In this document: positions 63,450 to 64,000 of the stretch, in pieces
Numbering within the stretch: position 1 is the first letter of the stretch
Layout: each line of letters opens with the position of its first letter
From: Parapedobacter tibetensis
GTDB lineage: Bacteria; Bacteroidota; Bacteroidia; Sphingobacteriales; Sphingobacteriaceae
Assembly (NCBI RefSeq): GCF_024704835.1
Contig: NZ_JAMXBE010000018.1
Span: 1-64,000 of the forward strand
DNA: 64,000 nucleotides
Reading direction: 5' to 3'
Notes under the pieces: generated by a model
What the model was told of the DNA's origin: nothing
The model's database searches: none
What the model saw: only the letters and a program-made list of their open reading frames with translations
Translations under genes and position numbers: made by a program

Positions 63450-64000
63450 TCACTCCATAACGATGATCCTCCTTCCTTCGATTTTGAAATTTACAGTACC
63501 CGTTAAGGCGAGCATGTCTAATACGTCTTGCACTTGGTCGTAGCGGGAGATGGTGCCTGAAAACAGCTTGCCTTCCATGTTGCCTTCATAGGCAATCTCC
63601 ACGTCATACCATCGTGCTATTTTCCGCATCACGCTTTCCACAGGTTCGTCTTTGAACATAAAATGGCCGGAACGCCAGGCTATGGCTTCCTCGGCGTCAA
63701 AAGCTTCCACCCGAACACGTTCCTTGCGTTTGTCAAATGTTGTACGTTGGCCGGGTTGCAGTGGGTAATCTTTTTGGCCGATGCGTACCAACACATGCCC
63801 TTGGAGCAATGCTGTTTGCACCTGGTGTTCGTCGGGATAGGCCATCACATTGAAGCGCGTACCCAGTACGGTGATGCGTTGGTCGTTTCCCTTTACGATA
63901 AACGGCTTTCCGGGTTGTTTTTCCACCTCCAGGTAGGCTTCCCCTATGATTTCCACGACACGCTCGTGACCAGTGAATGTTGCGGGAAACCGGATAGATG
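63450..64000 (-). CDS. FecR-family anti-sigma factor, C-terminal part
   Basis: The gene runs off the right edge; 183 codons are seen. SIRFPATFTGHERVVEIIGE then AYLEVEKQPGKPFIVKGNDQ with ITVLGTRFNVMAYPDEHQVQ is the FecR domain, and QVQDVLDMLALTGTVNFKIE with the closing GRRIIVME is the DUF4974 domain. FecR proteins sit in the inner membrane, hold the ECF sigma and receive the signal from the STN domain of the SusC. The sigma gene should lie just beyond the edge. Confidence 0.93.
   Translation of the reverse strand, partial: SIRFPATFTGHERVVEIIGEAYLEVEKQPGKPFIVKGNDQRITVLGTRFNVMAYPDEHQVQTALLQGHVLVRIGQKDYPLQPGQRTTFDKRKERVRVEAFDAEEAIAWRSGHFMFKDEPVESVMRKIARWYDVEIAYEGNMEGKLFSGTISRYDQVQDVLDMLALTGTVNFKIEGRRIIVME

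Overview
The window is about 64 kb of chromosome from a Bacteroidota bacterium, most likely family Sphingobacteriaceae or a close relative. Supporting evidence: a SusC/SusD nutrient-uptake locus with FecR, a type IX secretion C-terminal signal, -7 elements of the form TAnnTTTG, very weak Shine-Dalgarno sequences, a DnaE with an N-terminal exonuclease, a lysyl-tRNA synthetase and a leucyl-tRNA synthetase with family-typical extensions, and DUF6266 proteins. Genus cannot be fixed from the sequence alone.

Layout. 1-2.2 kb: a decayed zone holding a 1.2-kb nested tandem repeat array (21-bp module inside 64/85/106-bp units) followed by remnants of two protein families. 2.2-9.1 kb: lysS; an ECF sigma factor with a linked protein that has a short cytoplasmic head, one inner-membrane helix, a long linker and an outer-membrane barrel (dual-membrane-spanning anti-sigma architecture); then a TPR histidine kinase and a stand-alone receiver behind a 290-nt leader. 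9.1-23 kb: alkaline phosphatase, HAD phosphatase/proline dehydrogenase pair, an S4/lipoprotein/aroB/ThuA operon, lpxB, then a minus-strand run rpoN-aguB-aguA-porin (agmatine to putrescine), creD and trxA. 23-41 kb: dnaE, DinB-like protein, ammonium transporter, a long PurF-like amidophosphoribosyltransferase, the ftsX-DUF3098-uppP-truB-ribF operon, leuS, a DPP IV-type peptidase and tRNA-Ala(GGC).

41-51 kb is a mixed accessory stretch: a lipoprotein/VOC pair, a DinB remnant, a HigBA toxin-antitoxin module, an ISAzo13-type transposase remnant, then core genes (membrane protein, dxr, rseP), a Dabb lipoprotein, YwbE, a beheaded T9SS protein, an array of 11-bp phased repeats in front of two DUF6266 genes, and a YoeB/DUF2683 module. 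carA (behind a leader with tandem hairpins) and eno follow.

53.8-64 kb is a polysaccharide-utilisation locus read right to left: FecR (cut by the window edge), STN-domain SusC, SusD, a DUF4959/5000-type surface lipoprotein, a DUF4998-discoidin lipoprotein and a GH43-discoidin enzyme. The STN domain and FecR predict that glycan import is coupled to an ECF sigma switch encoded just outside the window. The most noteworthy items are the dual-membrane anti-sigma candidate, the nested repeat array, the 11-bp phased repeats at the DUF6266 pair, the carA and histidine-kinase leaders, and the shared discoidin tail of the two PUL lipoproteins.
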